In this document: one piece after another, positions 28,480 to 36,975 of the stretch
Numbering within the stretch: position 1 is the first letter of the stretch
Layout of the letters: every line of letters starts with the position of its first letter
Origin: Okibacterium fritillariae
GTDB lineage: Bacteria; Actinomycetota; Actinomycetes; Actinomycetales; Microbacteriaceae
Assembly (NCBI RefSeq): GCF_900167575.1
Contig: NZ_FUZP01000002.1
Span: 496,001-560,000 of the forward strand
Direction of reading: 5' to 3'
DNA length: 64,000 bases
The notes under the pieces: model-generated
The model's database searches: none
What the model saw: the letters and a program-made list of their open reading frames with translations, nothing else
Told to the model about the DNA's origin: nothing
Program-made: the position numbers and the translations under genes

Positions 28480-28581
28480 GTCACGCTCGACTCTCTACCG
28501 CAGGGGCTCGTTCGAAAGCCCGCTCGTCGTCCTGCACGTCTCCCCGCTCACTGCGTGGTGTCGTGCGGGCCCCGAGTCCGG

Positions 28582-28587
28582 TACGCT
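28582..28587 (+). promoter_or_regulatory. -10 box upstream of nusA
   Basis: TACGCT, 55 bases before the GTG start; the resulting leader holds a small hairpin (CCGTTC/GAACGG, 28599-28615) and AGAGGAGG at the ribosome site. Confidence 0.5.
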
Positions 28588-28641
28588 AGCAAGTTGTTCC
28601 GTTCTTGGTGAACGGATGTATCTGAATAGAGGAGGCCGCCG

Positions 28642-29631
28642 GTGGATATCGACCTCACCGTTTTGAAGATGATGGAGCGGGAACGAGAGATCCCGTTCGA
28701 CGAGCTCGTGCACATCATCGAGCAGGCGATCTTGACCGCCTACATCAAGAGTGAGACGCAGGGCGGCCAGGATGCTCCAGAAGCCCGGGTCGAACTCAAC
28801 CGCAAGACCGGCCACGTGTCGGTTCTCATTCCCGAGCGCGACGAAGAGGGTGTCGTCATCGGTGAGTCCGAGACCATGCCGGATGACTTCGGCCGCATCG
28901 CCGCTTTCGCCGCCAAGCAGGTCATCAACCAGCGTCTGCGCGATATCGCTGACGACGCTGTTCTCGGCCAGTTCAAGGGCCGCGAGGGCGACATCGTCGC
29001 CGGTGTGATCCAGCAGGGTCCGAACCCGCGTATGATCCACGTCGACCTGGGAACGGTCGAGGCCATCATGCCTCCCGAGGAGCAGGTGCCGGGCGAGGAC
29101 TACAAGCACGGTTCACGCATCCGTGTCTACGTCACCTCGGTGGCGAAGGGGCAGAAGGGTCCGCAGATCACGGTCTCGCGCACCCACCCGGGTCTCGTGC
29201 GCAAGCTGTTCGCGCTCGAGGTTCCCGAGATCGCGTCGGGCGTCGTCGAGATCATCTCGCTGGCCCGCGAGGCCGGCCACCGCACGAAGATCGCGGTCAA
29301 GGCCAACGACCCGAGCGTCAACGCCAAGGGCGCCTGCATCGGCGAGCTCGGCCGCCGCGTGCGCGCCGTCACCGACGAGCTCGGCAACGAGAAGATCGAC
29401 ATCGTCGACTACTCGCCGAACCTGCCGGTCTTCGTCGCCAACGCGCTGTCGCCCGCCAAGGTCTCGAGCGCTTTCGTGCTCGACGAGGCCACCAAGGCCG
29501 TTCGCGCCCTGGTGCCCGACTACCAGCTCTCGCTCGCGATCGGCAAGGAGGGCCAGAACGCCCGCCTCGCCGCGAAGCTAACGGGCGCGAAGATTGATAT
29601 CCAACCGGATTCCGTCATGGAATCCGACTGA
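28642..29631 (+). CDS. nusA: Transcription termination/antitermination factor NusA
   Basis: RNA polymerase elongation factor with an N-terminal polymerase-binding domain, an S1 domain and two KH domains ([34 protein letters not shown]). The 329 residues match the short actinobacterial form without the E. coli acidic repeats. GTG 28642 follows AGAGGAGG by 6 bases. The usual upstream gene rimP is absent. The last 17 codons of the gene form the left side of a stem-loop that continues beyond the stop codon (29584-29647). Confidence 0.97.
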   Translation: MDIDLTVLKMMEREREIPFDELVHIIEQAILTAYIKSETQGGQDAPEARVELNRKTGHVSVLIPERDEEGVVIGESETMPDDFGRIAAFAAKQVINQRLRDIADDAVLGQFKGREGDIVAGVIQQGPNPRMIHVDLGTVEAIMPPEEQVPGEDYKHGSRIRVYVTSVAKGQKGPQITVSRTHPGLVRKLFALEVPEIASGVVEIISLAREAGHRTKIAVKANDPSVNAKGACIGELGRRVRAVTDELGNEKIDIVDYSPNLPVFVANALSPAKVSSAFVLDEATKAVRALVPDYQLSLAIGKEGQNARLAAKLTGAKIDIQPDSVMESD

Positions 29632-29647
29632 TATCAATCTTCGCGCC
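29584..29647 (+). other. Large stem-loop made by the nusA 3' end and an inverted copy of it
   Basis: Outer stem of 18 perfect base pairs (29584-29601 with 29630-29647), a 4x3 internal loop and an inner 8-bp stem (29606-29613 with 29619-29626) closed by 5 bases. The TGA stop (29629-29631) sits at the base of the outer stem. Because the left arm is coding, the right arm is an inverted duplicate of codons in the TGAKIDI segment. Confidence 0.8.
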
Positions 29648-29681
29648 GGGGAGAGACGGCGAATCAGCCGTCTCTCCCCGG
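29646..29681 (+). terminator. 15-bp stem-loop after nusA
   Basis: Perfect stem 29646-29660 with 29667-29681 and a 6-base loop; GC-rich, no T-run. Shares two bases with the previous stem-loop, so both cannot be complete at once. Confidence 0.6.
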
Positions 29682-29682
29682 T

Positions 29683-29699
29683 CTCGGGCTTCGCCCGAG
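29683..29699 (+). terminator. Small stem-loop following the 15-bp hairpin
   Basis: CTCGGGC-TTC-GCCCGAG, 7 bp with a 3-base loop, one base after the preceding hairpin. Confidence 0.5.
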
Positions 29700-29768
29700 C
29701 ACAAACACAGCCATCCAGCCACCACGGCGCGGCCTCTAGCTCATGCAACCCCAACGCGTCACCCCTAC

Positions 29769-29804
29769 CAGCCACTCACCCTTCCCCCCAAAAGTGAGTG
29801 GCTG
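29769..29804 (+). other. Stem-loop shortly before ylxR
   Basis: CAGCCACTCAC (29769-29779) pairs with GTGAGTGGCTG (29794-29804), 11 perfect pairs, 14-base loop with a CCCCCC run. It ends 9 bases before the AGGAGGGG ribosome site of ylxR. Confidence 0.6.
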
Positions 29805-29831
29805 AACCCATGTCAGGAGGGGAGTGCTACG

Positions 29832-30077
29832 ATGGAACCACTACGAACGTGCGTCGGATGCCGTTCACGTGCCCCACAAACCCACCTCTTGCGATTCGTC
29901 GCGCGCGGTACGGAGCTCGTCGTCGATGAGGCGGCGGTTCTGCCCGGTCGAGGGGCATGGATCCATCCGAATCTCGATTGTTACCACCTCGCAGAGAAAC
30001 GCCGAGCTTTCGGTCGCGCTCTTCGCGCTGGTAACGCCATCGACACGACACACCTAGAGAAATGGCTGAACGGCTAA
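29832..30077 (+). CDS. ylxR: YlxR family RNA-binding protein
   Basis: 81-residue basic protein of the YlxR (DUF448) family, found between nusA and infB in most bacteria. The signature RTCVGCR is at residues 5-11, and GRGAWIHPNLDCY follows. B. subtilis YlxR is reported to bind and modulate RNase P RNA; here function is inferred from family and context only. ATG 29832 follows AGGAGGGG. Confidence 0.92.
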   Translation: MEPLRTCVGCRSRAPQTHLLRFVARGTELVVDEAAVLPGRGAWIHPNLDCYHLAEKRRAFGRALRAGNAIDTTHLEKWLNG

Positions 30078-30161
30078 TGGACAACTAATGAGCGGCTCGA
30101 AATGAGACCCGTCCGTAAGTGAGGTCTGCCCTGTCCGGGGTCAGACCCAGACAGGAGAATA

Positions 30162-32996
30162 GTGGCTGGAAAACCACGCGTACACGAGATCGCATCCGAA
30201 CTCGGTGTCGACAGCAAGGTCGCCCTTGCGAAATTGAAAGAGCTTGGCGAGTTCGTCAAGTCCCCGTCTTCGACGATCGAACCCCCCGTCGCGCGCAAGC
30301 TGCGTGCGGCGCTGGAGTCCGAGGCGTCGAAGGCTCCCGCAGAGTCTGGCGCACCCGCGCCCAAGGCTCCCGCGGCCAAGGCTCCCGCAACGGGTGCCAA
30401 GTCCGCCGCGAAGCCGTCGTCGGGCCCCACGCCCGCAACGGCCAAGAAGGCTCAGGATGCTCCGGCTCCCGCGCCCGCCGCGGCAACCCCCGCTCCGGCC
30501 CCGGCTGCGCCCGCCGCACCGGCCGCCGAGAAGCCCGCCGCCGCATCCGCTCCGACGCCCGCAGCTGCCGCGCCGAAGACCGAAGCTGCTGCAGCGCCTG
30601 ACGCCGCCTCGGCAGAGTCGTCGGCCGCTCCCTCGTCCTCCAAGCCGACCCCTGGCCCCGCCGCTCCTCCCCGTCCGGGTGGCGCAGCAGGTGCCCGTCC
30701 CGGCGCCCCGCGTCCGGGCAACAACCCCTTCGCGTCGTCGCAGGGCATGGGTCAGCGCCCGCCGCGTCCCGGCAACAACCCCTTCGCCAGCGCGCAGGGC
30801 ATGGGCCAGCGTCCGACGCCGGCCAACATTCCTCGCCCGCAGGCTCCTCGCCCCGGCAGCCCCCGTCCCGGTCAGCCGGCTCAGGGTCAGCGCCCCGGCG
30901 GTCCCGGTCGTCCGGGTGGAGCCGGTCGCCCCGGTGGCGGCGGCTTCCAGCGTCCCGGCGGTGCCGGTGGCGCCCCCGCGGCTGGTGGCTTCCAGCGTCC
31001 CGGCTTCGGCCCCTCGCGTCCCGCGGGTGGCGGCGGCGGTCGCGGCCGTGGCCCCGGTGGTGGAACCGCCGGTGCGTTCGGTCGTGGTGGCGGCAAGAGC
31101 AAGTCGCGCAAGTCGAAGCGTACGAAGAGGCAGGAATTCGAGCTGCGGGAGGCCCCGTCGCTGGGTGGCGTGAGCGTTCCCCGCGGCGACGGCAACACGG
31201 TCGTCCGCCTGCGACGCGGTGCCTCGATCTCGGACTTCGCCGACAAGATCGACGCGAGCCCCGGAAACCTGGTCACGGTTCTCTTCCACCTCGGTGAGAT
31301 GGCCACGGCCACGGAGTCGCTCGACGAGGCCACCTTCGAGGTGCTCGGCGACGAACTCGGCTACAAGATCCAGATGGTTTCGCCCGAGGACGAAGACCGC
31401 GAGCTGCTCGAGGGCTTCGACATCGACCTCGACCAGGAGCTCGAAGACGAGGGCGACGACCAGCTGGTCATCCGTCCCCCCGTCGTCACGGTCATGGGTC
31501 ACGTCGACCACGGTAAGACCCGTCTGCTCGATGCCATCCGTAACGCCAACGTCGTCGCCGGCGAGGCCGGTGGCATCACGCAGCACATCGGTGCCTACCA
31601 GGTCGTCACCGAGCACGAGGGCCTCGAGCGCGCCATCACCTTCATCGACACCCCGGGTCACGAGGCGTTCACCGCCATGCGTGCACGTGGTGCGCAGGTG
31701 ACCGACATCGCGATCCTCGTGGTCGCGGCCGACGACGGCATCATGCCGCAGACGGTCGAGGCCTTGAACCACGCCCAGGCGGCCAACGTGCCGATCGTGG
31801 TCGCGGTGAACAAGATCGACAAGCCCGACGCCAACCCCGCCAAGGTTCGTCAGCAGCTGACCGAATACGGTCTGGTTGCCGAGGAATACGGTGGAGACGT
31901 CATGTTCGTCAACGTCTCGGCTCGCGAGAACGTGGGCATCCAGGACCTGCTCGACGCCGTTCTGCTCACCGCAGACGCCGGGCTCGACCTGCGCGCCAAC
32001 CCCGACAAGGACGCACGCGGTGTGGCCATCGAAGCGAAGCTCGACAAGGGCCGCGGTTCGGTTGCCACCGTGCTCATCCAGTCGGGAACGCTGCGCGTCG
32101 GAGACGCCATCGTCGCCGGCACGGCTTACGGCCGTGTGCGAGCGATGGTCGACGAGAACGGCGACACCGTCGCCGAGGCCGGCCCGTCGCGCCCCGTGCA
32201 GGTTCAGGGTCTGTCGAGCGTTCCCCGCGCCGGCGACACGTTCCTCGTCACCGAGGAAGACCGCACCGCCCGTCAGATCGCCGAGAAGCGTGAAGCCGCC
32301 GAGCGCAACGCGTCGCTGGCCAAGGCCCGCAAGCGCATCAGCCTCGAGGACTTCACCCGCGCACTCGAAGAGGGCAAGGTCGAGTCGCTCAACCTCATCA
32401 TCAAGGGCGACGTGTCGGGTGCTGTCGAAGCGCTCGAAGAATCGCTGCTCAAGATCGAGGTCGACGACAGCGTGCAGCTGCGCATCATCCACCGTGGTGT
32501 GGGTGCCGTCACCGAGTCCGACGTCAACCTGGCGACGATCGACAACGCGATCATCATCGGGTTCAACGTCCGCCCCGACCCGAAGGCCCGTGAGCGCGCC
32601 GCCCGCGAGGGTGTCGACATCCGGTTCTACTCGGTCATCTACAACGCACTCGAGGACGTCGAGCAGAGCCTCACCGGCATGCTCAAGCCCGAGTACGAAG
32701 AGGTCCAGTCGGGTGTGGCCGAGATCCGCGAGGTGTTCCGTTCCTCCAAGTTCGGAAACATCGCCGGTGTCATCGTCCGCTCCGGAACGATCACGCGAAA
32801 CGCTAAGGCTCGCGTCATCCGCGACGGCGTCGTGGTCGGCGACAACCTGGCCATCGAATCGCTGCGTCGTTTCAAGGACGACGTCACCGAGGTGCGCACG
32901 GACTTCGAGGCCGGTATCGGTCTCGGCAAGTTCAACGACATCCAGATCGGCGATGAGATCGAAACCACCGAGATGAAGGAAAAGCCGCGCGGCTAA
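30162..32996 (+). CDS. infB: Translation initiation factor IF-2
   Basis: GTPase that positions initiator tRNA on the ribosome. The 944-residue protein has the N-terminal IF2_N domain ([16 protein letters not shown]), a ~230-residue Ala/Pro/Gly-rich linker, G1 GHVDHGKT at about residue 445, and domains II-IV to the end. The linker contains an imperfect 18-residue tandem repeat (around [14 protein letters not shown], 30712-30822), common low-complexity drift in actinobacterial IF-2. GTG 30162 follows CAGGAG. The 84-base gap from ylxR can form competing stems. Confidence 0.97.
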   Translation: MAGKPRVHEIASELGVDSKVALAKLKELGEFVKSPSSTIEPPVARKLRAALESEASKAPAESGAPAPKAPAAKAPATGAKSAAKPSSGPTPATAKKAQDAPAPAPAAATPAPAPAAPAAPAAEKPAAASAPTPAAAAPKTEAAAAPDAASAESSAAPSSSKPTPGPAAPPRPGGAAGARPGAPRPGNNPFASSQGMGQRPPRPGNNPFASAQGMGQRPTPANIPRPQAPRPGSPRPGQPAQGQRPGGPGRPGGAGRPGGGGFQRPGGAGGAPAAGGFQRPGFGPSRPAGGGGGRGRGPGGGTAGAFGRGGGKSKSRKSKRTKRQEFELREAPSLGGVSVPRGDGNTVVRLRRGASISDFADKIDASPGNLVTVLFHLGEMATATESLDEATFEVLGDELGYKIQMVSPEDEDRELLEGFDIDLDQELEDEGDDQLVIRPPVVTVMGHVDHGKTRLLDAIRNANVVAGEAGGITQHIGAYQVVTEHEGLERAITFIDTPGHEAFTAMRARGAQVTDIAILVVAADDGIMPQTVEALNHAQAANVPIVVAVNKIDKPDANPAKVRQQLTEYGLVAEEYGGDVMFVNVSARENVGIQDLLDAVLLTADAGLDLRANPDKDARGVAIEAKLDKGRGSVATVLIQSGTLRVGDAIVAGTAYGRVRAMVDENGDTVAEAGPSRPVQVQGLSSVPRAGDTFLVTEEDRTARQIAEKREAAERNASLAKARKRISLEDFTRALEEGKVESLNLIIKGDVSGAVEALEESLLKIEVDDSVQLRIIHRGVGAVTESDVNLATIDNAIIIGFNVRPDPKARERAAREGVDIRFYSVIYNALEDVEQSLTGMLKPEYEEVQSGVAEIREVFRSSKFGNIAGVIVRSGTITRNAKARVIRDGVVVGDNLAIESLRRFKDDVTEVRTDFEAGIGLGKFNDIQIGDEIETTEMKEKPRG

Positions 32997-33010
32997 TCCC
33001 CACCTCCGAA

Positions 33011-33053
33011 CCGGAGCCGGTCGGTCGCCTCAGGGCGGGCCGACCGGCTCCGG
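33011..33053 (+). terminator. 14-bp hairpin after infB
   Basis: CCGGAGCCGGTCGG (33011-33024) pairs perfectly with 33040-33053; the loop has 15 bases and a TTAA follows a few bases later. It stands between infB and the rbfA promoter. Confidence 0.6.
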
Positions 33054-33109
33054 CCGTTAACGGATGTCCGAGCCACAACGGGGCGCGCAGGCATCCGATC
33101 ACCGAGCGA

Positions 33110-33115
33110 TAAGCT
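33110..33115 (+). promoter_or_regulatory. -10 box upstream of rbfA
   Basis: TAAGCT, 31 bases before ATG 33147, giving a short leader with AAAGAGGA. Confidence 0.45.
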
Positions 33116-33146
33116 CGAACTCGCAGATTGAAAGAAAGAGGACACC

Positions 33147-33701
33147 ATGGTCGATCACGCACGCGCCCGCAAGATGGCTGACCGCATCAAAGTGGTCATC
33201 GCCGAACGCCTCGACCGCGGCATCAAAGACCCGCGGCTCGGGTTCGTCACCATCACCGACGTTCAGGTGACGGGCGACCTGCAGCACGCCAGCGTCTTCT
33301 ACACCGTCTACGGTTCCGACCAGGAGCGTGCTGACACGCAGGCCGCGCTGAAGTCCGCGACCGGCATGCTGCGCTCCGAGGTGGGCAAGAACATCACGGC
33401 GCGCCTGACGCCGTCGCTCGAGTTCATCCTCGACGCCATCCCCGAGAACGCTCAGCACATCGAAGACCTGCTGCGCACGGCGCGCGAACGTGACGCCGAA
33501 GCGCTGAAGTTGGCGCAGGGCGCGAGCTATGCAGGTGACGAGAACCCGTATGTCACCGATGACGACGAAGACGATGAGGCGGATGCTGCCGCGGCCCCCG
33601 TTGCGGCCAGTGCCCCTGTCGCAGCCGACGAGACCGCCGCGTCTGACGCGAGCACCTCGGAAGATGACGAAGCCGTCTCGGGCAACGACGACGCGAAGTA
33701 G
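33147..33701 (+). CDS. rbfA: Ribosome-binding factor A
   Basis: 30S maturation factor that binds the 5' end of 16S rRNA. The KH-like RbfA domain occupies about residues 1-125 (KMADRIKVVIAERLDRGIKDPRLGFVTITDV), followed by an unusually acidic Asp/Glu/Ala-rich tail of about 60 residues, so the total (184) exceeds the ~120-150 of most homologues. ATG 33147 follows AGAGGACACC. It ends the nusA-infB block. Confidence 0.95.
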   Translation: MVDHARARKMADRIKVVIAERLDRGIKDPRLGFVTITDVQVTGDLQHASVFYTVYGSDQERADTQAALKSATGMLRSEVGKNITARLTPSLEFILDAIPENAQHIEDLLRTARERDAEALKLAQGASYAGDENPYVTDDDEDDEADAAAAPVAASAPVAADETAASDASTSEDDEAVSGNDDAK

Positions 33702-33748
33702 CGTGAGCGTTCTCCGGCGCTGAGCCGAGGAACAGAACGGATCGGTAG

Positions 33749-33775
33749 ACCGGCGGGCACAGGGTGTCCGCCGGT
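33749..33775. terminator. Terminator between convergent rbfA and mutY
   Basis: 12-bp stem (ACCGGCGGGCAC with GTGTCCGCCGGT, one G-T pair) and a 3-base loop, followed on the plus strand by TTGCTGTT. Its position midway between convergent genes fits a bidirectional terminator. Confidence 0.65.
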
Positions 33776-33818
33776 TTGCTGTTCCTGTCGCGGCGTCGGT
33801 CTCGGGCAGCAGCCGGAG

Positions 33819-34742
33819 CTACGGCAGGACGTAGCCCTCGTCTTCGGGCACGGCCAGGCCATCGGCCACGAGTCCGGAGAGGGCGCGTTGCAGCTGGTCG
33901 ACGTCGGGCCAGAGGCCGGCGATCTCGGCGGGGGTGACGGGGCGATGCGTGTGCCGCAGCTCGGCCATGATGAGCCCGCGCACGTGGCGGTCCGAGCCCT
34001 CGTACTTCTTCTGCACGGCCTTCTTCTGGCCCGTGTACTCCGGGTAGCCGGCGGCGCGCCAGCGGCAGATGTCGCGGAGCGGGCAGTCGTCGCATTGCGG
34101 GGAACGGGCGGTGCAGCGGATAGCGCCGAGCTCCATGATGCCCGCGTTGAACGCACGCGCGTCGGCGAGATCATCCGGGAGCAGTGCCGTCATGGCGGGG
34201 AGGTCGCGTTTGGCCGACGGGGGACCGGGCTGGCCGTTGCCGTCGACGGCGCGCGCGATGACCCGGCGCACGTTGGTGTCGACGACGGGGTGCCGCAGGC
34301 CATAGGCGAAGACGCTGACGGCCCGCGCGGTGTAGTCGCCGATGCCCGTGAGCGCCAGCAGCTGATCGACGTCGGAGGGCACGACGCCGCCGTGCCGTTC
34401 GGTGATCTCGACGGCCGCGCGATGCAGCCACAGGGCGCGCCTCGGATAGCCGAGGTTGGCCCAGGCGCGCACGGCCTCTCCGGGCGGCGAGGCGGCGAGG
34501 TCGGCGGGTGTCGGCCAGCGGGCGAGCCACTCCTCGAGGCGCGGGATGACGCGGGCCACGGGGGTCTGCTGCAGCATGAATTCGCTGACCAGGGTTCCCC
34601 ACGCCGTGAAGCCGGGGCGACGCCAGGGCAGGTCGCGGGCGTTCTCGGCGAACCACGCGATGATCGGCGTCGCGACATCCGGGCCCGAGGATTGCTCATG
34701 TGCGGCGGCGTCGGACAGCGGCGACTCGGATGATTCGGGCAT
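33819..34742 (-). CDS. mutY: A/G-specific adenine glycosylase
   Basis: Removes adenine mispaired with 8-oxoguanine or guanine. From ATG 34742 the protein has 307 residues: Glu54 in SEFMLQQTPV, helix-hairpin-helix LTGIGDYTARAV at 131-142, catalytic Asp155 in VVDTNVRR, and an iron-sulphur loop with Cys210, Cys217, Cys220 and Cys226 (spacing 6-2-5). The C-terminal MutT-like 8-oxoG reader is reduced to about 75 residues, as in many actinobacteria. The open frame to 35600 is not part of the gene: ATG 34742 has TACTCT 7 bases upstream. Confidence 0.95.
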   Translation of the reverse strand: MPESSESPLSDAAAHEQSSGPDVATPIIAWFAENARDLPWRRPGFTAWGTLVSEFMLQQTPVARVIPRLEEWLARWPTPADLAASPPGEAVRAWANLGYPRRALWLHRAAVEITERHGGVVPSDVDQLLALTGIGDYTARAVSVFAYGLRHPVVDTNVRRVIARAVDGNGQPGPPSAKRDLPAMTALLPDDLADARAFNAGIMELGAIRCTARSPQCDDCPLRDICRWRAAGYPEYTGQKKAVQKKYEGSDRHVRGLIMAELRHTHRPVTPAEIAGLWPDVDQLQRALSGLVADGLAVPEDEGYVLP

Positions 34743-34749
34743 CGGTTTC

Positions 34750-34755
34750 AGAGTA
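34750..34755 (-). promoter_or_regulatory. -10 box of a leaderless promoter (mutY)
   Basis: TACTCT on the minus strand ends 7 bases before ATG 34742. The divergent promoter of the next gene lies only 42 bases away. Confidence 0.6.
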
Positions 34756-34796
34756 CCCGCTGGTCGAGCACTCGAACGCCTGTCGGGCGCGCGGAG

Positions 34797-34802
34797 TAGG
34801 CT
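34797..34802 (+). promoter_or_regulatory. -10 box of a leaderless promoter (uridine-kinase-like)
   Basis: TAGGCT ends 6 bases before ATG 34809. Confidence 0.6.
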
Positions 34803-34808
34803 GAAAAC

Positions 34809-35483
34809 ATGATGCTGGCGAATACTCCGAGGGTTGTCCTTCTGCGCGATCTGCGCGACGAGATCTCGCACAACTACGGTGTCGGGCGCACGATCGTGGC
34901 GGTCGACGGTATCGGTGGTTCGGGCTCGGCGGAGTTCGCCGACGGCCTGGCCGAGGTGTTCCGCGAGCAGGGTCGCGCGTCCTTTCGCGCCTCCATCGAC
35001 GACTTCCACCGGCCGCGCACCGAGCGCTACCGCCGCGGAGAGAACGATCCTCACGGTTACTTCGAGGATTCGTTCGACTACAGCCTGTTTCGCCGCGTGC
35101 TCATCGAGCCCTATCGTCTGGGTGGCAGCGCGGGCTTCCAGCTCGTGGGCTTCGACGAGCGGCGCGACCAGACGGCGCAACCGGCCTGGACGACCGCGCC
35201 GCGCGACGCCGTGCTGATCGTCGATGGCGTCTTCCTCAACCGCACCGAGCTGCGCGGGCTGTGGCACTACTCCATCCGCCTCGACGTGCCCTACGGCGAG
35301 GCCTACCGCCGGCTGCACGAGACGCTGGGGGTCGACGCCGATCCCGAGGCTCCCTCGAACGCGCGCTACGTGGGCGGGCAGGATCTGTACCAGGCCGAAG
35401 GCGATCCGCGCACGCGGGCATCGGCCGTGATCGACAACGCCGACCCCGCGCATCCACGTCGCTTGTTCCTCGATAGCTGCTGA
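34809..35483 (+). CDS. Uridine-kinase-like P-loop protein with degenerate Walker A
   Basis: 224-residue protein resembling uridine kinase / phosphoribulokinase P-loop kinases of actinobacteria: VAVDGIGGSGS at 30-40, SIDDFH at 62-67 (the DDF motif of uridine kinases), VLIVDGVFLNR, and a C-terminal segment with DPRTRASAVIDN. The Walker A lysine is missing: the loop reads GIGGSGSA (34-41) where GxxxxGK[ST] is expected, so normal ATP use is doubtful. Two ATG codons (34809, 34812) are in frame. It sits alone between mutY and truB and is followed by a terminator and repeats. Confidence 0.75.
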   Translation: MMLANTPRVVLLRDLRDEISHNYGVGRTIVAVDGIGGSGSAEFADGLAEVFREQGRASFRASIDDFHRPRTERYRRGENDPHGYFEDSFDYSLFRRVLIEPYRLGGSAGFQLVGFDERRDQTAQPAWTTAPRDAVLIVDGVFLNRTELRGLWHYSIRLDVPYGEAYRRLHETLGVDADPEAPSNARYVGGQDLYQAEGDPRTRASAVIDNADPAHPRRLFLDSC

Positions 35484-35485
35484 CC

Positions 35486-35504
35486 GAACAGCCGACGGCT
35501 GTTC
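35486..35504 (+). terminator. Palindromic hairpin after uridine-kinase-like gene
   Basis: GAACAGCCG-A-CGGCTGTTC, 9-bp arms around one base, three bases after the stop codon. A hairpin of 7 bp with a 5-base loop is sterically possible. Confidence 0.5.
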
Positions 35505-35510
35505 TGCCCG

Positions 35511-35548
35511 CACGGCTGACGGCTGTTCGATATGCACGGCTGACGGCT
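35511..35548. repeat. 14-bp direct repeat containing CTGACGGCT
   Basis: CACGGCTGACGGCT at 35511-35524 and again at 35535-35548 (24-base period). The same 9-mer CTGACGGCT forms the repeat after rip (17201-17237). Confidence 0.75.
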
Positions 35549-35645
35549 CCGCTGAGTCCCGGCACCGACCCTCGACCCGCCCCCGCGCGGGCCGGCACAC
35601 GGGTTATGGCAAGATTCTTGCGGGGCTGAACGAGGAGTGACGAAC

Positions 35646-36569
35646 GTGGTGTCTGCAATTCTGCTGGTCGACAAGCCGATGGGCGTGACCAGCCACGACG
35701 TCGTCGCCAAAACCCGCCGCGCGGCCGGCACGCGCAAGGTGGGGCACGCGGGAACGCTCGACCCCATGGCGACCGGCCTCCTCATCCTGGGCATCGAATC
35801 GGCCACGCGGCTGCTCACCTATGTGGTGGGCGCCGACAAGGAGTACTTCGCGACCATCCGCCTCGGGCAGACGTCGTCGACGGATGACGCCGAAGGGGAG
35901 CTGGGGGAGCGCGCAGAGTCAGCGGCGTTGGCCGCGGCATCCGACGACGCGATCGCTCAGGGCATCGCCGCACTCACGGGCGAGATCTCGCAGCGGCCCT
36001 CGAGCGTCAGCGCCATCAAGGTCGACGGGAAACGGGCCTACGCGCGCGTGCGCGACGGCGAAGAGGTCGTGCTCGCCGAGCGCGTCGTCACGGTCTCCAC
36101 GTTCGAGGTGCTCGAGCGACGCGACGAGGACGGCTTCGTGGACCTCGACGTGCGCGTCGAATGCTCGTCGGGCACCTACATCCGTGCCCTTGCGCGCGAC
36201 CTGGGCGAAGCGCTCGGCGTCGGCGGACACCTCACGGCGCTGCGGCGCACGCGCGTGGGCCCCTTCCACGTCGACGGCGCGCCCACGCTGGCTGATGTCA
36301 TGGCCGAGGGGTTCGATGTCGCCGGAGCGTCCATCACTCCCGCGGATGCCGCCGCTGCCCTCTTCCCGGTCGTGCACCTCGACGAGCACACGGCCGTCGA
36401 CCTGGGCCACGGCAAGCGCATCCCCGCCGACATCCTGCCCGACACCGACGGCCCGATCGCCGCGATCGCTCCCGACGGGCGCCTCATCGGGCTCGTCGAG
36501 AAGCGGGGCGGCGCCGGAAAGACCGTCGTGAACTTCCCGCCTGATCCGGCCCAGGGAGGCACGAAATGA
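35646..36569 (+). CDS. truB: tRNA pseudouridine(55) synthase
   Basis: Makes pseudouridine 55 in the T-loop of tRNAs. The 307-residue protein has the catalytic aspartate in GHAGTLDPMATG (Asp39), the tRNA-binding RPSSVSAIKVDGKRAYARVRDGE region and a short PUA-like C-terminus. Start GTG 35646, 8 bases after GAGGAG; GTG 35649 is equally possible and GTG 35637 lies inside the ribosome site. The 3' end overlaps the next gene by 4 bases. Confidence 0.95.
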   Translation: MVSAILLVDKPMGVTSHDVVAKTRRAAGTRKVGHAGTLDPMATGLLILGIESATRLLTYVVGADKEYFATIRLGQTSSTDDAEGELGERAESAALAAASDDAIAQGIAALTGEISQRPSSVSAIKVDGKRAYARVRDGEEVVLAERVVTVSTFEVLERRDEDGFVDLDVRVECSSGTYIRALARDLGEALGVGGHLTALRRTRVGPFHVDGAPTLADVMAEGFDVAGASITPADAAAALFPVVHLDEHTAVDLGHGKRIPADILPDTDGPIAAIAPDGRLIGLVEKRGGAGKTVVNFPPDPAQGGTK

Positions 36570-36934
36570 TCGAATGGTTCACCTACGTGCAGGTGGGAGT
36601 CGCCGTCGTGGCGGCGCTGATCTGCTTCATCGCGGGGCTCGCCGGGAAGAAGCCCAACGATCTCACCATGGGGGCGACCGCCCTCGTCGAGGTGCTCCTC
36701 ATCGTGCAGCTCATCGTCGCCATCGCTGCGCCGTTCGTCGGCAACGAGGCATCCGGCAGCGTGCCCGAGTTCTACGTCTACCTCATCTCGGCCCTCATCC
36801 TGCCCGCCGCGGCCGGGTTCTGGGCGCTGCTCGACCGCAGCAAGTGGAGCACCGTCATCCTGGGGGTCGCGTGTATCGCCATAGCCGTCATGGTCTACCG
36901 CATGTACCAGATCTGGGCGGTCCAGGGCGCCTGA
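36566..36934 (+). CDS. Small four-helix membrane protein (unknown)
   Basis: 122 residues with four hydrophobic segments at about 6-26, 38-58, 67-88 and 95-113. I do not recognise a family. The ATG overlaps the truB stop (ATGA), so it is translated with truB. Together with the next two genes it lies in a truB - membrane protein - membrane protein - ribF series, an order seen in related actinobacteria. Confidence 0.7.
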   Translation: MIEWFTYVQVGVAVVAALICFIAGLAGKKPNDLTMGATALVEVLLIVQLIVAIAAPFVGNEASGSVPEFYVYLISALILPAAAGFWALLDRSKWSTVILGVACIAIAVMVYRMYQIWAVQGA

Positions 36935-36975
36935 GCGCGGGCGGCCTGCGGCAACGAGAATAGAATCGATACGAC

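Noticed and set aside
30712-30822. 18-residue tandem repeat in IF-2 as a possible special domain
   Set aside because: Pro/Gly/Ala-rich repeats are ordinary in the IF-2 linker of actinobacteria.
30141-32492. 783-codon open frame on the minus strand of infB
   Set aside because: Antisense shadow of a well-supported gene; low-complexity Arg/Leu/Gly protein with no recognisable family.
34743-35600. Upstream extension of mutY to a 593-residue protein
   Set aside because: The family N-terminus and a leaderless promoter place the start at 34742; the extension runs antisense through the uridine-kinase-like gene.
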